A stretch of 64,000 bases of DNA from Geobacter sp. AOG1. Lineage in GTDB: Bacteria > Desulfobacterota > Desulfuromonadia > Geobacterales > Geobacteraceae. The DNA lies in contig NZ_BLIZ01000001.1 in assembly GCF_019972315.1 (NCBI RefSeq), positions 434,001-498,000 of the forward strand, in the 5' to 3' direction. Below the pieces are notes generated by a model, which was not told the origin of the DNA, ran no database searches, and worked only from the letters and a program-made list of their open reading frames with translations. A program made the position numbers and the translations under genes. Below, piece after piece: positions 8,016-15,905 of this stretch (its first letter is position 1; each line of letters starts with the position of its first letter).

Positions 8016-10399
8016 GTGGATTCCGGGGATTCCCCAGGGGAATCTTCCGTGTTTCCCAGGCCGCAGATCGCCAGCAACCGCTCCATGTCCAGGTGCTTCT
8101 CCAGATGCACTGCCAGGAGGTCGAAGGGGTCGTCCGTCACTCCTGCGGTTACCGGCAGCAGCAGCCCTTTTTCCTTCCGGATGCGGTTCAGGTAGGCGGT
8201 GCGGAACGGGGCATTGTCGAAGATGCCGTGCAGATAGGTGCCGAACACCCGCCCGTCGGGAGAGACCGCACCGTCCCGCACCTTCACCGGATTGCCCGAC
8301 CGGCTGGAGATAAAGGCGAATGACCGTGAACCTTCGCCGATCAGCGTTTCACCCATGTGGATCTCGTAGCCGTTCAGTTCCGCGGACCTGCACTTGGGAG
8401 CAACCATGCCTCCCCCCTGCAGCAGCTGGGCCTCCACCTGATGGGTCTCCTTGTCGGGGAGCATGGTGGTGGTGGCGTCGAGAAGTCCCAGACCGTCCGC
8501 CTCGACAATGGATGACTCCACGCCGACCGGGTCGAGGATATGCTTGCCGAGCATCTGGTAGCCGCCGCAGATGCCGACGATCTGCCCCGGGAACGCCAGT
8601 ATCGCCCCGAACAGCCCCCCCTCGATGAGGAAGAAGAGATCGGCGATCGTCGACTTGCTCCCCGGCAGGATGAGGACGTCGAGTCCCGTCAAGTCGTGGG
8701 GCTCTTCAATGTACCGGAGCGCCACGTCCGGTTCCCCTTCCAGGGCGTCGAAATCGGTATAGTTGGAGATGCGCGGCAGCTTCACCACGCCAACGTTGAT
8801 TTTCCCGGTCCCCGGTCCCCGGTCCCCGGTCCCCGCCTTCCGCCGTGTCAGCGCAACGCTGTCCTCCTCCGGCAGGCGGAAACCGGTGAAGTACGGCACC
8901 ACGCCGAGCACCGGCACGCCGGTCCGCCGCTCCACGAACTCGATCCCCGACGTGAGAAGTGAAGGGTCGCCGCGGAACTTGTTGATGACCACCCCCTTGA
9001 CCAGTGACCGCTCCGCAGGCTCCAGCAACTCCAAAGTGCCGACGATCTGGGCGAACACCCCCCCCCGGTCGATGTCGGCGACCAGAACGGCCGGACAGCC
9101 GGCCATCTTCGCCACCCGAAGGTTGGCGATGTCGTGGGCCTTCAGGTTGATCTCGGCGATGCTCCCCGCCCCCTCGATGACGACGAAGTCATGGGCCGAC
9201 GCCAGCCGGGCGTAGCTCTCTTCCACCTTCCTGAACGCCTTCGGCTTGTAGGTGTTGTACTCACGGACCGACATGGTGCCGACCACCTTCCCCTGGACGA
9301 TGACCTGGCTCCCCGTGTCGGAGTTGGGTTTCAACAGCACCGGGTTCATGTCGGTATGGGGAGCGAGACAACACGCGGCGGCCTGCACCGCCTGGGCTCG
9401 GCCGATCTCCCCTCCTTCCGGCGTCACCGCCGAATTGAGGGCCATATTCTGGGACTTGAACGGCGCCACATTGAGCCCGCGCCGTTTCAGGATGCGGCAG
9501 AAACCGGAGGTCAGTACCGATTTCCCCACGTCCGACCCGGTGCCGCAGATCATCAGGGCCTTACTGTGATTCGGGACTCGGGACTCGGACCCAGACGACG
9601 GGCCTGAAGGACTCGGGACTTGTATTCCACTCCTTTTCCGATTCACGGGCCCCGATTCACGAGTCCCGGCATCATACCCTCGCGGCGTGATCATTCTCCC
9701 CCCGTCATCCACGAAGGTGGTGGAGTTGCCGATGATGACGAGGGTGAACATGTCGATGTCGTGGTCGAGCATCTCCCCCAGGGAGGTAACCACCCTCTCT
9801 TCACCCGCACGCAGGGCATTGCGGACAATCCCCACCGGCGTGGTTGCAGGGCGGGCCGTCAGCATGATCCGTTGCGCCTCCTCGATCTGGGTTACCCGCC
9901 CCTTGCTGCGGGGGTTGTAGAGGGCAACCACGAAATCGGCTGCAGCCACCGCCACCAATCGGCGCTCGATGGCGTCCCACGACGTCAGCAGGTCCGAGAG
10001 GGAAATCACCGCGAAGTCATGCATGAGGGGGGCGCCGAGTACCGCCGCAGCCGCCTGGACCGCCGATACCCCCGGGACGATGACGACATCCGGCGGATTT
10101 TGCAGTTCGCGGGCCAGTTCCAGGACCAGCCCGGCCATACCGTAGATCCCTGCATCACCACCGGACACCAGGGCAACGTCACGCCCTTCCGACGCTATGA
10201 GGAGCGCCTCGCGGCAACGCTCCACCTCGCCGCGCATGCCGGACGACACCACATCCTTACCCCAGAGAAGAGGGGCGATGAGGTCCAGGTAGGTCTTGTA
10301 GCCGACCACCACCTCCGCCGCCTCCAGCGCCGAACGCGCCTCGTATGTCATATGCTTGAGATCGCCGGGGCCGGTCCCGACGACGAATAACTTGGACAT
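8012..10399 (-). CDS. cbiP: CbiH-CbiP fusion: C17-methyltransferase plus cobyric acid synthase
   Basis: 795 residues. Residues 1-243 are a complete tetrapyrrole methylase of the CobJ/CbiH type (VGTGPGDLKHMT, VSGGDAGIYGMAG, ALYNPRSKGR), which contracts the ring at C17. Residues about 285-795 are CbiP/CobQ: P-loop GTGSDVGKS, then a class I glutamine amidotransferase domain with Cys611 in GICGGYQMLG and the histidine in GTYLHGIFD. They are joined by a roughly 40-residue linker rich in Ser, Pro and Arg, encoded by repeat DNA. A second short repeat tract is translated inside the CbiP part. An internal ATG at the first residues of CbiP, with AAGG upstream, could give separate CbiP. The start has GAGGG 6 bases upstream. 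Confidence 0.9.
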   Translation of the reverse strand: MSKLFVVGTGPGDLKHMTYEARSALEAAEVVVGYKTYLDLIAPLLWGKDVVSSGMRGEVERCREALLIASEGRDVALVSGGDAGIYGMAGLVLELARELQNPPDVVIVPGVSAVQAAAAVLGAPLMHDFAVISLSDLLTSWDAIERRLVAVAAADFVVALYNPRSKGRVTQIEEAQRIMLTARPATTPVGIVRNALRAGEERVVTSLGEMLDHDIDMFTLVIIGNSTTFVDDGGRMITPRGYDAGTRESGPVNRKRSGIQVPSPSGPSSGSESRVPNHSKALMICGTGSDVGKSVLTSGFCRILKRRGLNVAPFKSQNMALNSAVTPEGGEIGRAQAVQAAACCLAPHTDMNPVLLKPNSDTGSQVIVQGKVVGTMSVREYNTYKPKAFRKVEESYARLASAHDFVVIEGAGSIAEINLKAHDIANLRVAKMAGCPAVLVADIDRGGVFAQIVGTLELLEPAERSLVKGVVINKFRGDPSLLTSGIEFVERRTGVPVLGVVPYFTGFRLPEEDSVALTRRKAGTGDRGPGTGKINVGVVKLPRISNYTDFDALEGEPDVALRYIEEPHDLTGLDVLILPGSKSTIADLFFLIEGGLFGAILAFPGQIVGICGGYQMLGKHILDPVGVESSIVEADGLGLLDATTTMLPDKETHQVEAQLLQGGGMVAPKCRSAELNGYEIHMGETLIGEGSRSFAFISSRSGNPVKVRDGAVSPDGRVFGTYLHGIFDNAPFRTAYLNRIRKEKGLLLPVTAGVTDDPFDLLAVHLEKHLDMERLLAICGLGNTEDSPGESPEST
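8804..8834. repeat. Heptanucleotide tract (CCCGGTC)4 inside cbiP
   Basis: Four exact head-to-tail copies of CCCGGTC plus a partial fifth. The tract lies in frame in the CbiP domain and encodes the glycine-rich stretch AGTGDRGPGTGK just before the conserved INVGVVKLPRISNYTDFD segment. Confidence 0.85.
9566..9672. repeat. Heptamer-derived linker DNA between CbiH and CbiP domains
   Basis: The segment contains CGGGACT twice in tandem (9572-9585), a further GGACTCGGGACT at 9609-9620, and a 14-bp direct repeat beginning CCGATTCACG at 9638-9651 and 9652-9665. It encodes the interdomain linker of the CbiH-CbiP fusion. The same CGGGACT heptamer occurs between cobS and cobT. Confidence 0.75.
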
Positions 10400-10419
10400 A
10401 AAAAACCCTCAATCAATTT

Positions 10420-10445
10420 ACAGGGATATTCAGGATAATCAGGAT
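10420..10445. repeat. 26-bp terminal inverted repeat, left copy
   Basis: The sequence begins ACAGGGATATTCAGGATAAT and is the exact reverse complement, over all 26 bp, of 10829-10854. It contains the stop codon (10441-10439) and last codons of the GxxExxY gene, and lies 21 bp upstream of the cbiH-cbiP start codon. Confidence 0.9.
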
Positions 10446-10813
10446 AAAATCTTACGTTCTAATCTTCTGTATTCCAGCTTTGTCGGGCCGAAATTAACGA
10501 GAAGACCAACTTCTTTACCGGTAGCATTGAGATAGTTGATGAGCTGGGCCTGGTGTTCTGAAGCAAGGGATTTGGCAGCCTTTAACTCCACAATTACTTT
10601 TCCTTCGACAAAAATATCTGCGAAGAATTCGCCAACTTTTTCGCCGCGGAATAAAACCGAAAGTGGCACTTGAGATTGAACTGCGAGCCCTCTGTCACGG
10701 AGTGCTATCATCAAGGCTTTTTCATAGACAGATTCAAGAAATCCCGCTCCAAGTTCATTCATAACTTCAAAACAGGCTCCAAGAATGCTTTTGGTCAAAT
10801 CTTCATAGAGCAT
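10439..10813 (-). CDS. GxxExxY protein (PD-(D/E)XK nuclease superfamily-like)
   Basis: 124 residues from the ATG at 10813; an upstream in-frame extension would read through the inverted repeat and into cbiG. The motif that names the family is seen as GFLESVY (Gly24, Glu27, Tyr30). Further on, Asp66 in FADIF and Glu76-x-Lys78 in VIVELKAA match the PD-(D/E)XK nuclease pattern. The function of the family is not established. The gene interrupts the cobamide operon between cbiG and cbiH-cbiP and is bounded by perfect inverted repeats, one of which supplies its stop codon, so it looks like cargo of a small mobile element. Confidence 0.85.
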   Translation of the reverse strand: MLYEDLTKSILGACFEVMNELGAGFLESVYEKALMIALRDRGLAVQSQVPLSVLFRGEKVGEFFADIFVEGKVIVELKAAKSLASEHQAQLINYLNATGKEVGLLVNFGPTKLEYRRLERKILS

Positions 10814-10828
10814 AGGATCGTGCCTTCC

Positions 10829-10854
10829 ATCCTGATTATCCTGAATATCCCTGT
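10829..10854. repeat. 26-bp terminal inverted repeat, right copy
   Basis: Exact reverse complement of 10420-10445, beginning ATCCTGATTATCCTGAATAT. It lies 15 bp upstream of the GxxExxY start codon and 9 bp from the cbiG stop codon. Confidence 0.9.
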
Positions 10855-10863
10855 TAATTTGCT

Positions 10864-11916
10864 TCATGCCATTTCCGCTACCGCCAGGGTAACGTTCCCG
10901 CTCTTCACCTTCTTCAACAGCAGGGTTCCCCCTCCCGACGCCAGAACCGCCGCCGGTTCGGCCACGCCGATTGCACCGATAGCTGCCTGGGCATGGAGGG
11001 ACGGAGGAGATGGGACCGGGACGCCGTTCAACTCCTCGCTCTCGTAACAGACGAGGGTCAGTCCATACTTGCCGGCAAAGGAGGCCAGTCCCGGCTCGTC
11101 CCGCTTGGCAATGGCCGTGGCAACGCATTTTACGCTCCTGATGGCCAGGAAAAGCCTTTTCAGGTTCGCCAGCACCACAGCCTCAATCTCGTCGGCAGTC
11201 GTGCCGCTGTTGCAGCCGATCCCGAGCACCAGGTTCTGGGGCCTGAGCACCAGCAGGCGTTCCGACTGGAGCTGGACCGGCAGATGACGATTGGTGACGA
11301 AGAGGTACCCCTTGGCCGGGCTCTGGAGGGCTTCCACGAAGGTATCGAAAAAGGAGAGCTTTCCCCGGCCATGGCAATAGGAACGGACCCGTTCCGTCGG
11401 GTCGACCACGGCGATCTCGTCGCCGTCCAGGAGCAGGGCATTGAGGGTCTTGACCCGGCAGAGGTCGTCGATCACCCACCCCTCCTCCTTGGCCAGCATG
11501 TCGAAGGACGGCAGGTTGTTGACGTCGGTAGCGGTGGTGATCACCTCCCGGGCACCGGTGATGAAGGCGCAGCGACAGGCCAGTTCGTTGGCGCCACCCA
11601 GGTGGCCAGAAAGAAGGGAGATGGCGAACCGTCCCGCGTCGTCCATCACCACCACTGCCGGGTCCGTCTCTTTCCCCGCCAGGAGCGGCGCCACCAGCCG
11701 AACGACGATGCCGGTGGCCATGATGAAGACGAATCCTTCCGTTTCCGGCCAGAGCGCCCGCACCAAGTCTGACAGCTCGGTGAACCCCTGCGCCCCCTTC
11801 CCCGCCTGCCCCGCATACTTCTGCAGGACAAACAGCCGGGCGTCGGGGAAACCGTCCCTGAGACGCGTCCCGAGCCGGGCACCGTTACGGGTTATGGCGA
11901 TGATGGCAATCTTCAT
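10864..11916 (-). CDS. cbiG: Cobalt-precorrin-5A hydrolase CbiG
   Basis: 350 residues from the ATG at 11916 (MKIAIIAITRNGARLG). It has the three-part CbiG layout: an N-terminal domain with FIMATGIVVRLVAPLL and ISLLSGHLGGANELA, a variable middle region, and a C-terminal CbiG/CobE domain with LVLGIGCNSGTTADEIE. CbiG opens the delta-lactone and releases the C2 unit as acetaldehyde, a step specific to the anaerobic pathway. Confidence 0.92.
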   Translation of the reverse strand: MKIAIIAITRNGARLGTRLRDGFPDARLFVLQKYAGQAGKGAQGFTELSDLVRALWPETEGFVFIMATGIVVRLVAPLLAGKETDPAVVVMDDAGRFAISLLSGHLGGANELACRCAFITGAREVITTATDVNNLPSFDMLAKEEGWVIDDLCRVKTLNALLLDGDEIAVVDPTERVRSYCHGRGKLSFFDTFVEALQSPAKGYLFVTNRHLPVQLQSERLLVLRPQNLVLGIGCNSGTTADEIEAVVLANLKRLFLAIRSVKCVATAIAKRDEPGLASFAGKYGLTLVCYESEELNGVPVPSPPSLHAQAAIGAIGVAEPAAVLASGGGTLLLKKVKSGNVTLAVAEMA

Positions 11917-12028
11917 AACTGCATCCGCCTGATTCAGATGCACGGCCCGTCACGTTGGCCGACCGGACATCTCCTGGAAACATACACCCATGACCCGTCA
12001 GTCACGAGGGTCGCCGGCATCTCGATCG

Positions 12029-12802
12029 TTATTCAACAATAACAGTGCCCTTGTCCACTCCCGTATTGCCATTGACGGCATCGAATGCGTACACCGCAAT
12101 CTCGTAGGCTCCCGCTTCCGTTATCTCCATGGATGCGGCAAACTGGCTCGGTTTACCGGCATATTTCAGCGGCAGTTCGCCAACCTGTTTACCGTTACGC
12201 GTGATGAGCGCCGTAACCTCGTACCTGTTGGCATCCCACAACCCATCAGCCGAAACGGGACAGCCGCACATCATAATCACATTTGCCTGAACATCGAACT
12301 TCACCGGCAGCTGTTTCGTCGAATACTTGGTATGCGCAGGGGGAGCGATGACGTCCACCGCGAATCCGGGCATCTCCATCAACAGGCCATCCCCCTGGAC
12401 GATATCCTTGCCGGGGATGATCCACTGGGTAAGAGTGATGGTGTTTGCAGACTGGCGTTGGGCCAAGGGGCCGAATGCCTTCACCTCGACGAGTGTCGGC
12501 TCATTAATGTCGATCGTCGCGGTGTATTTGGCGGTTTTCTCATCGGAGAGAGGGACATTCCGCTGATGGGACTCTTCCATTATCCGGTCCGTATTGCCGG
12601 TGGTCCCCGCCGTAACTCCTTTGGCCAACAGCTCTCCGGTATCAACGTTCTTCACGGTAATGAGCGCCCCACCCATGCTAGTCCCAAGGAACTTCGCTTC
12701 TTTGGTCCTGACCTTGACCACTATCCTGGTCGGAACAGCCCATGCCGGCACCGAACTCATGATTGTGGCCACAACTACAAACAGTGAAAGCTGTCTTTTC
12801 AT
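12029..12802 (-). CDS. Secreted protein of unknown function in cobamide operon
   Basis: 257 residues. The first 22 residues form a Sec signal peptide ending in AWA, so the protein should be periplasmic. The rest looks beta-rich and Ig-like: an N-terminal half with GALITVKNVDTGELLAKG and a C-terminal half with AGAYEIAVYAFDAVNGNTG. The clearest motif is VIMMCGCPVSADGLWDA near residue 175, with a Cys-Gly-Cys that could bind metal. It resembles periplasmic domains seen beside nickel and cobalt uptake systems, but I do not recognise the family. Its place between cbiF and cbiG suggests a role in cobalt handling; that is inference. Confidence 0.6.
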   Translation of the reverse strand: MKRQLSLFVVVATIMSSVPAWAVPTRIVVKVRTKEAKFLGTSMGGALITVKNVDTGELLAKGVTAGTTGNTDRIMEESHQRNVPLSDEKTAKYTATIDINEPTLVEVKAFGPLAQRQSANTITLTQWIIPGKDIVQGDGLLMEMPGFAVDVIAPPAHTKYSTKQLPVKFDVQANVIMMCGCPVSADGLWDANRYEVTALITRNGKQVGELPLKYAGKPSQFAASMEITEAGAYEIAVYAFDAVNGNTGVDKGTVIVE

Positions 12803-12831
12803 TTAGTTATCACCCATTTCCCTACACGTAA

Positions 12832-13623
12832 TTACGACAGAATACCCTTCCGCAACCCGTGGCTGAACCCCTTGTCGTAGAGGAGCGACTTCGCTTTGAG
12901 ACCTTCCCGGCGCGCCTTCAGCACGTCCCCCACGATGATGAGCGCCTGCTTGCCGATGCCGGCGGCCTGGACCTTCGCCACGATATCGGCAAGGGTCCCC
13001 TCCACCACCTGCTCGTCGGACCAACTGGCCCTGGCGACGACCGCCACCGGGGTCTCCGGGGTGTAGGCCCCTGCCAGCAGTTCCGCCACCACCTGGTCGA
13101 TCATGGCGACGGAGAGGTAGATCACCATGGTTGCGCCGCTCCGGGCAAGTTCCCGCAACTGCTCCCGCTCGGGGACCGGGGTCTTCCCCGCCAGGCGGGT
13201 GATGATGACCGTCTGGGAGACCTCGGGAAGGGTCAGTTCCTGTTTCAGGGCCGCCGCCGCCGCAAAGGCGCTCGTGACACCCGGCACGACCTCGTAGCCG
13301 ATCCCCAGTTCGTCCAGTTCCGCCATCTGCTCCTGGATGGCACCGTAGATGGAGGGATCTCCCGTATGGAGTCGCACGGCGCGTCTACCGTCCGCCGCCG
13401 CCTGGGCAAGCACGACGGTCGTCTCCTCCAGGGTCATCACGGCAGAGTCGTATACCTGCGCATCGGGCGCATAGGTTCGGACCAGTTCCCGGTCCACCAG
13501 ACTCCCGGCATAGACCACCACGTCGGCCTGGCTCAGGAGCCGGGCTCCCTTCACGGTGATAAGCTCGGCATCGCCCGGGCCGGCGCCGACAAATGCAACG
13601 ATAGTTTCGTTCACAGATGACAC
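12832..13623 (-). CDS. cbiF: Cobalt-precorrin-4 C11-methyltransferase
   Basis: 263 residues of the tetrapyrrole methylase family. VAFVGAGPGDAELITVKG at the N-terminus, RLHTGDPSIYGAIQEQM near residue 85 and YEVVPGVTSAFAAAA near residue 115 are the SAM-binding motifs typical of CobM/CbiF. It methylates C11 of the corrin ring using SAM. The start is GTG; a second GTG three codons downstream is equally possible, and neither has a strong ribosome-binding site. Confidence 0.92.
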   Translation of the reverse strand: MSSVNETIVAFVGAGPGDAELITVKGARLLSQADVVVYAGSLVDRELVRTYAPDAQVYDSAVMTLEETTVVLAQAAADGRRAVRLHTGDPSIYGAIQEQMAELDELGIGYEVVPGVTSAFAAAAALKQELTLPEVSQTVIITRLAGKTPVPEREQLRELARSGATMVIYLSVAMIDQVVAELLAGAYTPETPVAVVARASWSDEQVVEGTLADIVAKVQAAGIGKQALIIVGDVLKARREGLKAKSLLYDKGFSHGLRKGILS

Positions 13624-13636
13624 GGGGAAAACCTCA

Positions 13637-14374
13637 CTATTTCCGCACGATCAAGAGCGACAGGTAATCCAGCTTCTGCCCCACCAGCGACGCCAGGTCG
13701 AAGATTACCTCTTCATCGCTCGACCCAACCCGCCGGATGAAGACCCCCTTCTTCTCCAGCCCTAGGGCCTTGAGCATCCCGTAGACCTGGTCGAAGACCC
13801 GGTGCACCTTCATGAAGACCACGGTGTCGAAATCGATGAGGGTCTTGAGGAGCTTCTCCGTCTCGAAGGTGGCGGGAAGGATGGCGATCCGCTCGCCAGC
13901 CATCCCCAAGGGAAGACCAGCGGCGACGGCGGCGGCACCCACGCTGGAGATGCCGGGGACCACCTCGATGGGAATCTCGGGGTATTGCTCGCGGAAGATG
14001 CGGTAGAGGTAGAGAAAGGTGGAGTAGAGGAACGGGTCGCCAATGGTGATGAAGGCCACGTCGAGTCCCTGCCGGACCCGTTCGACCACTTGGGCGGCGG
14101 CCTCCTGCCAGAACGACTCCAGGTCGGCCGGGTCCTTTCGCATGGGAAAGACCTGGACGAGGATCTCCTGGCGGGAGCGGTCGAGAAACTCCTCGACGAT
14201 GGAGAGGGCGTAACTGGCCGCATCAGCAGCGCCGGTGGGGGTGCAGATGACCGGCACCTGCCGGATGATCCGCTCGGCCTTGCGGGTCAGGAGTTCCGGG
14301 TCGCCGGGGCCGACACCGACGGCGTAGATTTTAGCAGGACGATTGTTTGCAGAAGACATGGAATCCATTCTCAT
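13637..14374 (-). CDS. cbiL: Cobalt-precorrin-2 C20-methyltransferase
   Basis: 245 residues, or 240 if the third ATG (14359) is used; three in-frame ATGs lie within 15 bases and none has a clear ribosome-binding site. It is a tetrapyrrole methylase with IYAVGVGPGDPELLTRKA, FITIGDPFLYSTFLYLY and EVVPGISSVGAAAVA, matching CobI/CbiL. It adds the C20 methyl group that is later lost on ring contraction. A hairpin element separates it from cbiET. Confidence 0.9.
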   Translation of the reverse strand: MRMDSMSSANNRPAKIYAVGVGPGDPELLTRKAERIIRQVPVICTPTGAADAASYALSIVEEFLDRSRQEILVQVFPMRKDPADLESFWQEAAAQVVERVRQGLDVAFITIGDPFLYSTFLYLYRIFREQYPEIPIEVVPGISSVGAAAVAAGLPLGMAGERIAILPATFETEKLLKTLIDFDTVVFMKVHRVFDQVYGMLKALGLEKKGVFIRRVGSSDEEVIFDLASLVGQKLDYLSLLIVRK

Positions 14375-14390
14375 ATATCAACATTACAGC

Positions 14391-14508
14391 GAATTCGATT
14401 TCGCGTGGAGAGCAAGGCGGCAACGAGGGACCGACGCAGGCGTACTGGAGGTACGTCGAGGAGAGTCCCGACGCAGCCAACGCAGCTATCCGCGTGAAGG
14501 CGGATTCG
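14391..14508. repeat. Stop-codon-associated hairpin element, copy B
   Basis: About 118 bp. Ends GAATTCGATTTCGCGTGG and, in reverse complement, GAATCCGCCTTCACGCGG are imperfect matches. A central GGCGTAC/GTACGTC stem is at 14439-14457. It begins 2 bp after the cbiET stop codon and resembles copy E most closely. Confidence 0.75.
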
Positions 14509-14509
14509 C

Positions 14510-15727
14510 CTACTCTTCCCCTTTCCAGGCGGCGACAATATAGACGGGATTATGCGCCTCGAACATCTTGTACTCGGTGAGCCCCCGGGTCTTGGCGATG
14601 TTGACGCAGGTGACCTCCACGGTGTAGCCGTGGTCCTCCAGGAACTCCACCGCCTTGGTGAGGGTATCCAGGGTGACGGCGTTGAGGACGATCCTACCCT
14701 CAGGCTTCAACCGCCGGCTTACCGCGTCGATGATCTCTTCCAGCATGCCGCCGGAGCCGCCGATGAATATCCGGTCCGGATCGGGGAGGTCGTCCAGACC
14801 CTCCGGTGCATAGGTCTCGATGAGCATGACGTTGCGGGCGACGAACTTCTTCAGGTTGTCGCGGATGAAGGCGAGATACTGGGGATTCTTCTCCAAGGCG
14901 AATATCCGGCCGTTGGGGAGGAGGTTGGACGCCTCGATGGAGACCGAGCCGCTCCCCGCGCCGATGTCCCACATCACCAGGTCGTCCTGCAGCTGCAGTT
15001 TCCCCAGGGTGACCGCCCGCACCTCCTGCTTGGTGATGAGCTTCTTGGCGGTGGCGAACTCCTCGTCGTCAATGCCGATGAGGGGATACTGGGTCAGTGA
15101 CGGCTCCCACGCCTTGATGAGGATGAGGATATTGAGCGCCGAGGCGGGAATATCCACCAGCCCCTTGACATCGGTCTTGGTGAATTTTTCCCCCGCCATT
15201 CCCAGGTCCTCGCAGAGCCAGGCATCGTATCCCTCGGCTCCCCGGGCGATCAGCTCCCGGGCTATGGCGGCCGGCGAATTGGTTTCGTCGGTGAGGATTG
15301 CCACCTTCTCCGCGGCGATGATCCGGTCGATGGCCCCCTTCAGTCCCCGGCCGTGGACGGAGACGAAGATGGCGTCGTCCCACGGTTCCTTGATCCGGGC
15401 GAAGGCATACTGGATGCTCGTTACATTGGGAAATATCTCGATTCGCTCTTTGGAGAGGTTACGCAGCAGAAACCGCCCCACCCCGAAGAAGTTGGGGTCA
15501 CCGGAGCCGAGCACCACCACCCGCTTCTCCGTTTTCTTGAGGAAGTCGAGCATGAGGGAGAGGTCGCCGAGCACCTGTTTCTCCCCTGCAAAGTCGGGGA
15601 AAATGTCCAGGTGCCGCTGGTGACCGATGAGCACGTCGGCCTTGTTGATCACCTCCAGCGCCTTGGCGCCGAACCCTTCCCATCCCGCGATGCCGGCACC
15701 GACCAAGTAAACCTTCTGCTGAGGCAT
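14510..15727 (-). CDS. cbiET: CbiET: precorrin-6B C5,15-methyltransferase/decarboxylase
   Basis: 405 residues, a natural fusion equivalent to CobL. Residues 1-205 are the CbiE tetrapyrrole methylase (VYLVGAGIAGWEGFG, VVVLGSGDPNFFGVG, IFPNVTSIQYAFARI). Residues about 215-405 are the CbiT class I methyltransferase with VMWDIGAGSGSVSIEA and IFIGGSGGMLEEII. It methylates C5 and C15 and decarboxylates the C12 acetate. Both halves look intact. Confidence 0.93.
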   Translation of the reverse strand: MPQQKVYLVGAGIAGWEGFGAKALEVINKADVLIGHQRHLDIFPDFAGEKQVLGDLSLMLDFLKKTEKRVVVLGSGDPNFFGVGRFLLRNLSKERIEIFPNVTSIQYAFARIKEPWDDAIFVSVHGRGLKGAIDRIIAAEKVAILTDETNSPAAIARELIARGAEGYDAWLCEDLGMAGEKFTKTDVKGLVDIPASALNILILIKAWEPSLTQYPLIGIDDEEFATAKKLITKQEVRAVTLGKLQLQDDLVMWDIGAGSGSVSIEASNLLPNGRIFALEKNPQYLAFIRDNLKKFVARNVMLIETYAPEGLDDLPDPDRIFIGGSGGMLEEIIDAVSRRLKPEGRIVLNAVTLDTLTKAVEFLEDHGYTVEVTCVNIAKTRGLTEYKMFEAHNPVYIVAAWKGEE

Positions 15728-15743
15728 GTGACCCCCTCCTATA

Positions 15744-15863
15744 AAACGAACACTTTTTCACAATATCTGCGTAAGTCTTCTGGATCACTTGTGCGGCGTA
15801 GCGCTGCTACGCCTCCGCGTAATCCCTCGACAGCCTTGATCTTGCGAAAAATTGCTCGTTTTA
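15744..15863. repeat. Stop-codon-associated hairpin element, copy C
   Basis: 120 bp with ends AAACGAACACTTTTTCACAA and, in reverse complement, AAACGAGCAATTTTTCGCAA. A perfect 8-bp stem GGCGTAGC/GCTACGCC lies at 15795-15813. It sits between cbiD and cbiET, 42 bp past the cbiD stop codon, the loosest spacing of the seven copies. Confidence 0.85.
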
Positions 15864-15905
15864 GTTCAGTTTCAGTTCATGCAATAAATGCAAACAGCTC
15901 TAATT

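Noticed and set aside
10439-11128. 229-residue version of the GxxExxY protein
   Set aside because: The extra N-terminal part reads through the inverted repeat and antiparallel frame of cbiG; the family normally begins at the ATG at 10813.
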